Program-made: the position numbers and the translations under genes
In this document: in pieces, positions 42,888-52,100 of the stretch
How positions within the stretch are numbered: position 1 is the first letter of the stretch
Layout of the letters: the number at the start of each line of letters is the position of its first letter
Notes under the pieces: model-generated
The model's database searches: none
What the model saw: only the letters and a program-made list of their open reading frames with translations
What the model was told of the DNA's origin: nothing
Source: Imperialibacter sp040222815
Lineage (GTDB): Bacteria; Bacteroidota; Bacteroidia; Cytophagales; Cyclobacteriaceae
Assembly: GCF_040222815.1 (NCBI RefSeq)
Contig: NZ_JAVKCH010000048.1
Coordinates: 62,001 to 126,000 of the forward strand
Length of the DNA stretch: 64,000 nucleotides
Direction: 5' to 3'

Positions 42888-45518
42888 TTACTCGTATCTC
42901 AGTGTTTTAGAAGGGTCCAAAACAGCCACTTTATATACCTGGTAGCCGACGGTTAAAAGCGCAATCGCCAGCACAATGAGCAGCGATAAGCCAAGAAATA
43001 GCCAGGGGAAGCCAATCCTGTAGGCATAGCCATCGAGCCATTGAGTCATCCCAAAGTAGATCAGCGGTGCGCCAACCAAAAATGCAACAGCTATCAGCGA
43101 CAGGAAATCTTTGTAAAAGATGCCAATGATATTTGGTACTGAAGCTCCCAACACTTTTCTGACACCCACCTCCTTTGTACGCTGGATGGCCATGAAAGAC
43201 GAAAGTCCGAAAAGGCCCAGCGTGGCTACAACCAGGGCGAGCACAGCGAATGCACCGAAAACTGCACCAAATCGTTTGTCTTCCTGATAAAGTCCCTCAA
43301 ATCGCTCATCGAGAAAGGTATACCTCAAAGGGTCATTTGGGAAGAACTTCTGCCAGGTGGTTTCAAGGATTTCCAGCCCTTCCCTGTACTTCCCGGCCGC
43401 CAGTTTTACCATCACCTGAGAGGGTGTATCATTGTAAAAATAAACCGTTGGCTCCACTTCATTTTTGAGCGAGCTTCTGTTCACGTCTTTTACAATACCT
43501 ACGATGTCATGCTTTCTATTTTCCGGGTTTTTTCCAAACTGCACCTTTTCATTGATCAGTGACACATCGGGCACAAGACCGAACCGCTTGATAAATGCTT
43601 CATTGACCAGCACAGTGGCAGTATCCACTCCTCTGTTTCTATCAAAGTTGCGACCATGGAGAATTTCCATATCCAGAACGCTGATTACCTCGTCATTCAA
43701 AGACAACACATAGGTAGTTGCGTCCAGCCGGTCTGTTTTACCGACGATTTTTATACCACCGCTGCTTGAGTTCACGTCGGAGCTGCCCCCACCCGGGAGG
43801 TTGGAAATCATGGCAACTCCCTGAATAGCAGGATAGGTCTTTAGTTCTTCAGCAAACAACGTCCGTTTTTGTTTGTGGGCCTCGTAGTCGGCGTCGTTTA
43901 CCCGTGGGTTTCTGAACCCAACCACCTGGTCGATCGACATACCGATGTCTTTGGAGCGCATGTAATTGACCTGCTGGTAAACAATGAAGGTGCTGGCAAT
44001 CAGCGAAAGCGAGGAAGCGAACTGAAGCACGACCAGGCCTTTTCTCAACCAAATACCTTGCTTTGAGTTTCTGAATTTGCCCTTCAGCACCATTACAGGT
44101 CGGAAGCCAGATAGCACAAGAGCTGGGTACACGCCCGATACCAGAGTGCCAATGATTGCAAAAATGAATACGTTGCGTAGAAAACCTGCATCATTCCATG
44201 TGTGATCCAGAATTTCTTTGCTAATCAGGTTGTTGAATAAGGGAAGTGCAAGCTCGGCAAGCCCGAGGGCCAGCAGTGAGCCGAGCACATTGATCATGAA
44301 TGCCTCGGTAATAAACTGGAATGTGAGTTGATTTCTGCGAGCCCCCACTACCTTTCTGATACCCACTTCCTTTGCTCTGTCAAATGACCTGGCAGTAGAG
44401 AGGTTTACATAATTGACCCAGGCAATAATCAGGATGAAAACTGAAATAAGTCCAAGGAAACTGACGGCTTTGGCGCTGCCATGCATCTCGGGTTCAAAGG
44501 TGAAATCGGAATAGAGATGGATGTCGATCACAGGCTGAAGATTGAATACAAGGCTGCTTTCTTCTCCCATGTACTTTTTTGACAAAGCTGGTAGCAGCGG
44601 TCTGACGTTCTCAATGTCAGCGCCCTGATCGAGTTTCACATAGGTATAATAGTTGTAGCCATTCCACGCATCATCATCCAGTCGGTCTTTGATGGTGCTG
44701 ATGGACATGAGTATGTCGAATTTGTAGTGTGTGCTCTGCGGCGGGTCTTCAACGATACCGACCACCTTAAAGTCTCTGTCGAAAGCACTTTGGAGGTAGA
44801 TGGTTTTGCCTATTGGGTTTTGGTCGCCAAAATAGAATTTCGCTTTTGACGCTGACAGCACCAGGGTGTTGGGCTCTGTGAGCAGGCTTTCAGAATGGCC
44901 TTCAAGGACCTTATATGTGAACAGCCTCAGGAAATGTTCGTCGACTGCCAGCACGTGCTCCTCGGTCACCAGGCTTTCGCCTTTTCGGAAAATGAGTTCT
45001 CCAAAATTTTGCGTCGTAGTGGCATCTACGATCTCAGGAACCTCTTCTACCAGCACTTTGCCAGATGGTGCGAACGACATGGCATCCCTGGTGCCCAGCA
45101 CACTGTCGACCACCTGATCGGTTGTGAGGCGATACAGCCGATCAGCATCGGCATAGTGCCTGTCGTAGCTTTTCTCAAACTTTACATACTGCTGAATCAG
45201 CAGGAAGGCCGCCAGCCCAACTGCCAGCCCCATCACATTGATAAAGGTAAAGGCCTTTTGTTTCAGCAGGCTCCTGATACCTATTTTGAAATAATTCTTT
45301 AACATACCTGTGTCCTTTATAATTGAGTTTTTGAATAATGGTCGCATGAGTGATGGCCGGAAGAGTACAATCACCTGAAGCACGTACCTCCAAGATGCCG
45401 TTCGTGAGGAGGTAGCTGCATGGCGCAGGTAAAGCTCTTCCAGGTCACCGCTGATGTCGGGGTAAAAGTCGGGGTGGAGGTACCACTTCAAGAGCCTGTT
45501 GGCAGCCTTTTTAATCAT
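42888..45518 (-). CDS. MacB/FtsX-type ABC permease with N-terminal prefix domain
   Basis: An 876-residue inner-membrane permease. The first 90 residues are the prefix domain found in PadR-linked permeases (LLKWYLHPDFYPDISGDLEELY). Then TM1 (AFTFINVMGLAVGLAAFLLI), a MacB periplasmic core of about 230 residues, FtsX helices with RAKEVGIRKVVGARRNQL, a second periplasmic region and a final FtsX block with RTKEVGVRKVLGAS. Such proteins couple ATP hydrolysis to export or periplasmic work, but no ABC ATPase is seen nearby. Its ATG overlaps the padR stop (ATGA), so the two are translationally coupled. Confidence 0.92.
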   Translation of the reverse strand: MIKKAANRLLKWYLHPDFYPDISGDLEELYLRHAATSSRTASWRYVLQVIVLFRPSLMRPLFKNSIIKDTGMLKNYFKIGIRSLLKQKAFTFINVMGLAVGLAAFLLIQQYVKFEKSYDRHYADADRLYRLTTDQVVDSVLGTRDAMSFAPSGKVLVEEVPEIVDATTTQNFGELIFRKGESLVTEEHVLAVDEHFLRLFTYKVLEGHSESLLTEPNTLVLSASKAKFYFGDQNPIGKTIYLQSAFDRDFKVVGIVEDPPQSTHYKFDILMSISTIKDRLDDDAWNGYNYYTYVKLDQGADIENVRPLLPALSKKYMGEESSLVFNLQPVIDIHLYSDFTFEPEMHGSAKAVSFLGLISVFILIIAWVNYVNLSTARSFDRAKEVGIRKVVGARRNQLTFQFITEAFMINVLGSLLALGLAELALPLFNNLISKEILDHTWNDAGFLRNVFIFAIIGTLVSGVYPALVLSGFRPVMVLKGKFRNSKQGIWLRKGLVVLQFASSLSLIASTFIVYQQVNYMRSKDIGMSIDQVVGFRNPRVNDADYEAHKQKRTLFAEELKTYPAIQGVAMISNLPGGGSSDVNSSSGGIKIVGKTDRLDATTYVLSLNDEVISVLDMEILHGRNFDRNRGVDTATVLVNEAFIKRFGLVPDVSLINEKVQFGKNPENRKHDIVGIVKDVNRSSLKNEVEPTVYFYNDTPSQVMVKLAAGKYREGLEILETTWQKFFPNDPLRYTFLDERFEGLYQEDKRFGAVFGAFAVLALVVATLGLFGLSSFMAIQRTKEVGVRKVLGASVPNIIGIFYKDFLSLIAVAFLVGAPLIYFGMTQWLDGYAYRIGFPWLFLGLSLLIVLAIALLTVGYQVYKVAVLDPSKTLRYE

Positions 45519-45853
45519 GTGAATTTAAAATCCAGGGCGACTGGTGGGATGGCATTATAGAGCGCCAGACGGACGTCTTTAGAATGATCCAGCGCTTTTT
45601 TTCCGTAGGCTGTAATAGTGAAATAACGCTTGGGCTTGCCACCCCGCTCTGCGTTGGGCTCGCCTTCTCTGGAGTGAAGGTATCCCTTTTTTTCCATCCT
45701 TCGCAGGGCCGACTGCAGGGCGCCCACACTCACTTTACGTTTTAGTCGAGTTTCTATTTCGTCTTTGAGCGCTACACCGTATGCCTCCGGGTAAAGCACT
45801 CCCACAGTGAGGAGTACAATCTCTTCGAACTCCCCCATTTGATATTCCTTCAT
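45515..45853 (-). CDS. PadR family transcriptional regulator
   Basis: A 112-residue PadR winged-helix repressor. The N-terminus MGEFEEIVLLTVGVLYPEAYGVAL is the PadR helix, followed by DEIETRLKRKVSVGALQSALRRMEKKGYL (recognition and wing) and YFTITAYGKKALD. It presumably represses its own operon, which includes the coupled permease gene. It lies 11 bp downstream of an ankyrin-repeat gene on the same strand, so the three may form one operon. Confidence 0.93.
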   Translation of the reverse strand: MKEYQMGEFEEIVLLTVGVLYPEAYGVALKDEIETRLKRKVSVGALQSALRRMEKKGYLHSREGEPNAERGGKPKRYFTITAYGKKALDHSKDVRLALYNAIPPVALDFKFT

Positions 45854-45864
45854 ATGAATTCTTC

Positions 45865-46368
45865 TTATTTAATGGCGACTTTGGTTTCCGTTAATCCCTT
45901 TGACTCAAAATAAGCGAGGAGCTCCAGCGCATCCTCTTTTCCCCGCTGCGCATGGTGCAGAAAAGTAAACCCGTGAGGGCCGAGCGAATGAATGACCTGC
46001 GGGTAAGCTTCCAAAATTGGCTTCACCAGGTCAGTTTTTCCCAGCATGGTCAGGGCATGCAGGGTGGGCCTGGCACCGCTGTCGATCAGAAAGTTGACCA
46101 TGTCTTTATGCCCTACATGCCCTCCGGCTTCAATGGCAGATTCAAAATCGCCGTTGCCCCAATCGTGGCTGCTATAGATGAGGTTGGGGAACTCAGCCAA
46201 CAGCTCTTTCACCTTGTCGAGGTTGCTGTGGCCTGCCCCCACAAACTGCGAAACAATATCCTTTTGGTACTGCGCCGGCTTGTCTTCCTGTCCCAGAATA
46301 GTATTGGGAGCAACCAGGAAGGCAGAAGCGCCCAGCCCAAGTCCTTTGATAAATTGTGATCTTTTCAT
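45865..46368 (-). CDS. Exported ankyrin-repeat protein
   Basis: A 167-residue protein; I chose the ATG at 46368 (MKRSQFIKGLGLG) because it gives a signal sequence ending near ILGQE, and the longer in-frame start at 46452 adds an unlikely extension. The rest forms about four ankyrin-like helix pairs, for instance NLDKVKELLAEFPNLIYSSH, HKDMVNFLIDSGARPTLHAL and KTDLVKPILEAYPQVIHSLG. It likely mediates protein contacts in the periplasm. It precedes padR by 11 bp. Confidence 0.82.
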   Translation of the reverse strand: MKRSQFIKGLGLGASAFLVAPNTILGQEDKPAQYQKDIVSQFVGAGHSNLDKVKELLAEFPNLIYSSHDWGNGDFESAIEAGGHVGHKDMVNFLIDSGARPTLHALTMLGKTDLVKPILEAYPQVIHSLGPHGFTFLHHAQRGKEDALELLAYFESKGLTETKVAIK

Positions 46369-46460
46369 ATTGGGTTCGTTTCGTATGTTTTCTTCGTCTG
46401 GCAGGCATTGAACAGGTCGCCGCCGGTTGTCTCCGTAAGGCTGTATTTTCAATGTCTTAT

Positions 46461-46514
46461 TTGTAGTATTGGTAAATGTAGGGAATTTTGTACAATATCC
46501 TAATTGTAGTATTG
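46461..46514 (-). promoter_or_regulatory. Candidate regulatory boxes upstream of the ankyrin-padR-permease operon
   Basis: An 11-bp direct repeat TTGTAGTATTG occurs at 46461-46471 and 46504-46514. An inverted pair TACAAT (46491-46496) and ATTGTA (46503-46508) lies between and overlaps the second copy. The position is about 90-150 bp upstream of the ankyrin start. A PadR-type repressor is the natural candidate to bind here. Confidence 0.4.
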
Positions 46515-46563
46515 AGATTTGTGGTGCCAGCTAAAGGATGCTACATATGTTTTGAAGGAGAGA

Positions 46564-47010
46564 TTAGACTTTATCCTTCTCAAGCATAGAAATGCCTTTT
46601 TCTACTCTCCTGGCTCTGGTTTCCTCGGTTTTCGCATCTTCAATCGGTAGTATCAGCAGCTTCTTTTTGCTATTAGAGAGGCCATCAAATTTGATTTTGA
46701 GAAGTGGATGCCTTTCAAGGGCTTTTTGAAGATCTTCCGGCACATCCACTATTCTAGGAGCAGTATCCACTTCAAGCGCAACCTCAACTTTGTCACCACC
46801 CCCGAGACCTGACGCAGCTCTGTGGGCTGAGCTAAAACTGATCAGGTACTTTCCTCCCATAACAGCAATAGCACTTCGATAGCTGTAATCATTGACGGTG
46901 ACAACCACCAACGGTTTTTTGCCAGCACCAAGTGCTTCTACTGTTTCCGGTGGCACCTCAATGCCTGTATTGTTGCCCATTTGCAGGATGGCTGTTTTGA
47001 ATTTTAGCAT
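46564..47010 (-). CDS. DUF1905/YdeI-like protein (OmdA domain)
   Basis: A 148-residue cytoplasmic protein. The N-terminal DUF1905 region is small and beta-rich (TAILQMGNNTGIEVPPETVEAL, then KYLISFSSAHR). The C-terminal region matches the YdeI/OmdA domain, with VDVPEDLQKALERHPLLKIK and LLILPIEDAKTEETRARRVEKGI. YdeI-type proteins are linked to resistance to cell-envelope stress but their biochemistry is unclear. It belongs to a minus-strand run of small genes. Confidence 0.85.
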   Translation of the reverse strand: MLKFKTAILQMGNNTGIEVPPETVEALGAGKKPLVVVTVNDYSYRSAIAVMGGKYLISFSSAHRAASGLGGGDKVEVALEVDTAPRIVDVPEDLQKALERHPLLKIKFDGLSNSKKKLLILPIEDAKTEETRARRVEKGISMLEKDKV

Positions 47011-47045
47011 ATCGGAAATGGTTTGAAAAATGTGATAAGCTCAGA

Positions 47046-47420
47046 CTAATTTTTCACTCTAAGTTTTCCGCCAAGCCATGCACTTGGCCAGCCGAGAATA
47101 ACAAGAGCAATGGGATACCAATGAGGAGGCTCACTCCACATAGCGATGGCTCCAAGGATACCAAGCACAGAACCTATCGATGCCAGTACAATGGTGTGCA
47201 GCATAGGGTTGGCGTGGGACACTCTTGCCGTCACGTAACCGCCGACAAACACATAAAAGGTGCGGTAGAAAGTGACGAGGAGTTTGAACCAAATTGGATT
47301 TGAGTCGAATGGCAGCAACATCAAACCCGATTTCTCCAGAACAACATCGGTGATATGAGACAATGCAAAAATGACAACCAGTCCAAGCAGAACAGCCCCT
47401 GCGCTTTTAAAGAAGTTCAT
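47046..47420 (-). CDS. Small membrane protein of unknown function
   Basis: A 124-residue protein with about four hydrophobic segments: GAVLLGLVVIFALSHITDVV, FKLLVTFYRTFYVFVGGYVT, HTIVLASIGSVLGILGAIAM and YPIALVILGWPSAWLGGKL. The pattern is that of a short inner-membrane bundle seen next to DUF and VOC genes in Bacteroidota. No function is known. It lies 25 bp downstream of the VOC gene on the same strand. Confidence 0.75.
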   Translation of the reverse strand: MNFFKSAGAVLLGLVVIFALSHITDVVLEKSGLMLLPFDSNPIWFKLLVTFYRTFYVFVGGYVTARVSHANPMLHTIVLASIGSVLGILGAIAMWSEPPHWYPIALVILGWPSAWLGGKLRVKN

Positions 47421-47445
47421 AGTAGTAGGTTTAGGTTGGTGAATG

Positions 47446-47859
47446 TTAACTTTTCATTTTACTCATGTCCATGTAGAGCACATTCCAGCGGTGGCCGTCC
47501 AGATCAATAAAAAGACTGCCATACATCCAGCCGCTCATTGCGGACGGTTTGTGAGAGCTTTTTCCGCCCGCATCAATCGCTTTTTGAGTCAAAATATCTA
47601 CTTCCTCTTTGCTCTCGGTATCTATGGAAAGCAGCACCTCGCAGCCTTTGCTTGTGTCAGCAATGTCAGCATTTGCAAAGCCCTTAAACGCAGGCTCTTC
47701 AAACAGCATCACCACCACATTTTTCTCTCCGACCAAAAGAGCCGCAGAGGTGTCAGTATCTCCAGGTCCGGTGCTGAACTGAAATCCAAGCTTGGTAAAA
47801 AAGGCTTTTGACTTCTTTACATCTTTCACAGGCAGGTTGAGCCAAAGTTGCTTTGTCAT
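47446..47859 (-). CDS. VOC family (glyoxalase-like) protein
   Basis: A 137-residue vicinal oxygen chelate fold protein. The N-terminal repeat is MTKQLWLNLPVKDVKKSKAFFTKLGF; the second repeat includes GGKSSHKPSAMSGWMYGSLFIDLDGHRWNVLY, where the DxDGHxW block is typical. Members bind a metal and act as isomerases, dioxygenases or resistance proteins; the exact activity is not clear. It sits in a minus-strand run with the AHSA1 and membrane-protein genes. Confidence 0.87.
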   Translation of the reverse strand: MTKQLWLNLPVKDVKKSKAFFTKLGFQFSTGPGDTDTSAALLVGEKNVVVMLFEEPAFKGFANADIADTSKGCEVLLSIDTESKEEVDILTQKAIDAGGKSSHKPSAMSGWMYGSLFIDLDGHRWNVLYMDMSKMKS

Positions 47860-47978
47860 ATCGGTATTGGGTTGGGTTTGTGAGAGTCAAATATCATTTT
47901 TTTTGACAATGACACTACGGTATGAATGCGACAAACACAAGGGGAGTCTGCGACTTGTCGCATTCATGAAAAGGGTTT

Positions 47979-48470
47979 TTAGACAAGGGTTTTGATTAGC
48001 TCGTCCAGATTGTCGTGCGCCATGGCGAAGCCCTCCTGGAAGCCCATGTTTACCATGGCTTCAAGCTCCTCTACCGAGTTATATGAGGTGACTACATTGA
48101 CTTTGGTGCCAGTGCTCGATGAAGAAAAACTGACCTGCCAGTACGCTCCCGGAAAGTCTTTATTGATCTTCCCAGCCTCATCGCAAAATGCATCTTTGGC
48201 CGAATAGCTGATATGAATTTTGATTTTCTCATAGTCAAGCCTGGCCCAGGCTACTTCTCCCTCAGGCCCCACCATGCAGTAGTGCCAGTAGCCGCCTTCC
48301 TTAAAGTTCATCGATTTCGTTTTGGCCTTCCATGGGCTTGGAGCCCACCATTGATCCAGCAGCGTGGCGTCAGTCCAGGTTTTCCAAACCAGTGCTACGG
48401 GCGCATCAAAATGCCTTTCAACTAATATTTTCTTATTAGTTAAATCTTTGGTGAAAACTGTCTTATTCAT
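47979..48470 (-). CDS. SRPBCC/AHSA1 (START-like) protein
   Basis: A 163-residue AHSA1/SRPBCC protein with a hydrophobic ligand-binding cavity. Conserved blocks are LVERHFDAPVALVWKTWTD, LLDQWWAPSPWKAK, GGYWHYCMVGPEG and VTSYNSVEELEAMVNMGFQEG, ending LDELIKTL. Its ligand is unknown. The start overlaps the end of the ArsR repressor gene by 8 bp, a pairing that recurs widely among ArsR-AHSA1 operons and suggests joint control. Confidence 0.9.
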   Translation of the reverse strand: MNKTVFTKDLTNKKILVERHFDAPVALVWKTWTDATLLDQWWAPSPWKAKTKSMNFKEGGYWHYCMVGPEGEVAWARLDYEKIKIHISYSAKDAFCDEAGKINKDFPGAYWQVSFSSSSTGTKVNVVTSYNSVEELEAMVNMGFQEGFAMAHDNLDELIKTLV

Positions 48471-48792
48471 CTTTGTCTTCTTTTAATTGGTTAAGCAAAT
48501 TATCGAGTTGGTTAAATCTATTTTCCCACATTTTACGGAAGGGTTCAAGCCAGTCCGCCACAGCCCTCAGCTTCTCCGGCTGCACCTGGCAATAGCGCTC
48601 CCGTCCCTTTTGGTCAATGATAATGAGCCCACACTCAGTCAGTATCTTGATGTGCTGAGATATCGCAGGTCGGCTAACCTCAAAGTTTTCAGCAATGCTA
48701 TTCAGGTTAAGCGACTTGTGCGTAAGCAGGTTTAATATGTCCCTTCTGGTGGGGTCGGCTATTGCCTGAAATACATCTCGTCTGATTTCCAT
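48463..48792 (-). CDS. ArsR family transcriptional repressor
   Basis: A 109-residue winged-helix repressor of the ArsR/SdpR group. FQAIADPTRRDILNLLTHKSL, ENFEVSRPAISQHIKILTECG (recognition helix) and ERYCQVQPEKLRAVADWLEPF are the family blocks. There is no clear metal-binding Cys set, so it may not sense metals. It lies first in the operon with the AHSA1 gene, with a strong palindromic operator directly upstream. It likely represses its own transcription. Confidence 0.93.
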   Translation of the reverse strand: MEIRRDVFQAIADPTRRDILNLLTHKSLNLNSIAENFEVSRPAISQHIKILTECGLIIIDQKGRERYCQVQPEKLRAVADWLEPFRKMWENRFNQLDNLLNQLKEDKDE

Positions 48793-48798
48793 TATATA

Positions 48799-48848
48799 TT
48801 GCGTAAGTACTTGCTTACAAATATATATGTAAGTATTTGCTTACGCAA
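48799..48848 (-). promoter_or_regulatory. Double palindromic operator upstream of arsR
   Basis: Two boxes of the form GTAAG-N6-CTTAC (48803-48818 and 48829-48844) sit 26 bp apart. Together with TTGC and GCAA ends they form a near-perfect 50-bp palindrome, starting 7 bp upstream of the arsR start. An AT core between the boxes could hold the promoter -10 region. The sites fit autorepression by ArsR dimers. Confidence 0.8.
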
Positions 48849-49138
48849 ATAATTTTAGTTTTTCTTCCAGCAGCATGAATAGGGGCGAGCGAAAGTGTGT
48901 CGATGCCGATCACAATTCATTGACAGTCAAACAAATGGAAGCTGTTTATTCTCTAAGTGGCATTGGTAATGCCAGCCGACTTGGCTGCTGAACTCTCTTT
49001 TTCCAAAAAATGCCCTTGCCGTATTGAGTTTGAAAATAGCTGTTTGGTGATATCTTACGTTGTTATATTGCACCTTCCAACCCAGAGAGAAGATTTTGCC
49101 ACATTGCCGCCTTGCACAGGCAGGGATGACTGGACTAT
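48849..49138. other. Intergenic stretch between divergent arsR and tamB, no gene seen
   Basis: About 290 bp between the ArsR operator and tamB. It presumably carries the tamB promoter, but I see no Bacteroidota-type promoter boxes at the usual spacing. No credible ORF was found. Confidence 0.5.
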
Positions 49139-52100
49139 ATGCCAGAAACAAAAAGAAATAAATTCATAAAGATCATAGCGGGTATTTTGGGAGGCATCTT
49201 GTTGCTTTTCATTATTGTCGTGTTGCTTATCAGAAGTCCCTGGGGGCAGGATATCATTGTGAGCAAGGCGCTTGATTTGGTAGCCGACAAAACAGGGGCA
49301 AAGGTGGATATCCGGCGGCTTTTCATTACCTTCTCCGGCAACGCTTTTCTGGAAGGCCTTTATGTGGAAGACCAACAAGGAGACACACTCGTTTACTCCG
49401 AGAGCTTGGAGGTGTCGGTGGCGTTGATGCCGTTGATCAGGGGACATGGCCTCGACCTGAAAATGCTGGAATGGTCGGGGCTTACTGCCAGGGTGAACAG
49501 AAAAGAGCCCAGTGGGGCATACAACTTTGATTTCCTGATAGCCGCATTTGTTGCGGAACCAGACACGACCAGTCTTCCAAAAGCACCTGAAGAACAGTCT
49601 TCTTTCGCTATTGACGTAGGTACTATTGCTTTCAATGATTTTGACATTACCTATGATGATGAGGTCACTGGAATGCTGGCATCATTGAAAATCGGTGGCC
49701 TTCAACTCGAAGTGGACGATTTTGACGTAGACCAAATGAGGTTTCATGTTGAATCCTTTGTTCTGGAGCACACGGAAGTAACATACAAACAAGTAAAGGC
49801 TTTATTGCAGTCAGCAGATACGGCCGGATCATCGTCAACACTCCCTTTTTTAATGGTCGACGAGCTGACGGTGGACGACGTGAAGGGCAGCTATGTATCA
49901 ATGCCAGATTCCATAGCCGTGGAGGCGCAGATTGGTCACTTTTTAGTTGAAGCGCCAGAAATCGATTTGGCCAACAACATAATCAATATCGAAACTATTG
50001 TTTTCAACCAGTCGAATCTTTCGTATATGTCCACCAGGCGTAGGCAGCCCGATACCCAGCCGACAGACACTATTGCAAACAGCCAGCAGCCTGTAACTTT
50101 CGAATGGCCAGACTGGCAGGTGGCGGTGGGATCCATTTCGCTGGCAGACAATCAGCTTGCTTATCAGGTAGACACGGTTGGCTCCAGAGAGGGTACTTTT
50201 ACTGCCAACGCCATGGCTTTCGCTGACCTGGCATTCGAAGCCTCAAATGTGGCTTTTTATCCGGGTTTGGCGCAGGCGCAAGTCAAAGGTCTTTCTTTCA
50301 GCGAGGCAAGCGGACTGCACCTGGCTCATCTTGCATTTGACTTGAAAGTGGGGGGCGAAGCTTCTTCGGTTGCGAAGCTGGAAGTTGAAGTAGGCAAAAG
50401 CATTTTGAAAGGCAGTGCAAAACTTTCTTATCCTTCCATTGCGGAGGCGCTCAATTCACCAGAAACGTCAGTATTCGATCTCGACATTGCCGAGATGAGT
50501 TTCAATGTAAGCGACGCCTTCATTTTTCAGCCTGTCCTTGCTGACAACAAATACCTCGTTGCACTAGCAGAGCAAAAGTTAAGCGGCCATTTTCAGTTAA
50601 CCGGGTCACTCGCTGGCTTAAAGGTTAATGATGCTTTGATCAACTGGGGTGATGAAACGACCCTGTCATGGAACGGAGAGTTGAAAAATGTTCCGGACGT
50701 GCAACACCTTCAGTTTGCAGCGGCACCTTTTACTTTTAAAACGAAGAGAGCTGATGTGCTTAAGTTCATTTCTGAAGACGAGTTGGGCGTGGCCGTGCCG
50801 ACGACAATCACCCTTGACCTGACGGCCAACGGAGAGCTTGACGAGTCAACCATATTAGCCAACCTGACCACTCCCGATGGTAGAATAAACGTAAACGGTA
50901 AGTTTTCTAATAAAGAGCAGCTATCATTCGCCGCTGATATTGACGTGAAGGAACTCCGGCTCGGTAAGCTGTTGAAAAGTGATCAGATAGGCATGCTGAC
51001 TTTCTCGGCGAAGGCTTCGGGTTCGGGAACAAGCCTTTCGTCACTTAATGCATCGCTCCAGTCCGACTTTCAAACATTGGAGTTCAACCATTACGACTTT
51101 TCAGGATTGACACTGGCAGGCGGCATCAAAGATGGAAAAGGCGATATAGATCTTTTGTTTAAAGATGAGAACCTGGACGTTTCGCTGAAAGCCCTGATGG
51201 AGCTGGATGCCTCTTCATCAGCGGTCAACATGGTGCTTGATTTGAAAGGGGCGGATTTGCTGGCCCTTGGTATAGCCAAAGAAGACATCAGAGCCAGATT
51301 CAGGCTGGAGGCCAATTTTGAAGGAAATGCAGATGCATTTCACCTAAAAGCAGACATTGAAGATGGTCTTGTCATCTACGATAGCCGATCCTTCCCACTG
51401 GGTGCCTTTAGTGCAGAGGGGATTGTAAGGCATGACAGCACCAGTTTACGGGTGGCGAGTCGTTCTTTGCAAATGAATGTAGCATCAAACACGTCTCCAG
51501 CGCTGCTAGCAGCTGCCATTGACAGGCAACTTAATGCTTACTTTTCTGATTCAGTGGCTACCGACACAGTTTTGCGAAATACCGTCATGGATATGTCCTT
51601 AACGATCCGGCAGTCGCCGTTGCTCAATGAGGTGCTGCTGCCGGGCCTTGAAAAGATGGATTCTGTTACAATCACCGCTACGTTTGATGAGGCCAGGCAT
51701 GAGCTGGCGGCCAGGGTCAGGGCGCCGCTTATTGCCTATGGAGGAAGCAAAGTGGACAGCCTTCGTTTCGACCTCTCAGGCGGGAGAGACAGCGTGACTT
51801 TCGACTTTGGGTGGCTGGGCGTTGAAGCAGGCCCTCTAGCCGTTCAGAGAACCAACATAGCCGGAGCACTTAGGAACAAGCTGCTAACATTTGACTTCGA
51901 CAGCTACGCTGAAGAGGAGCCGATTGCACATGTGCAGTCTGAGGTTAGGTTTGATGGTGATACGATAACTTACCATGTTGTTCCATCGGGTTTTGTGCTC
52001 GACAAAAGCCCCTGGTCCATTGAAGAAACAAATGAGATACGCTATGCCAATAGGCTGCTGACATTCCAGGATTTCACGTTGAGCAAGAATCAGCAGTCGC

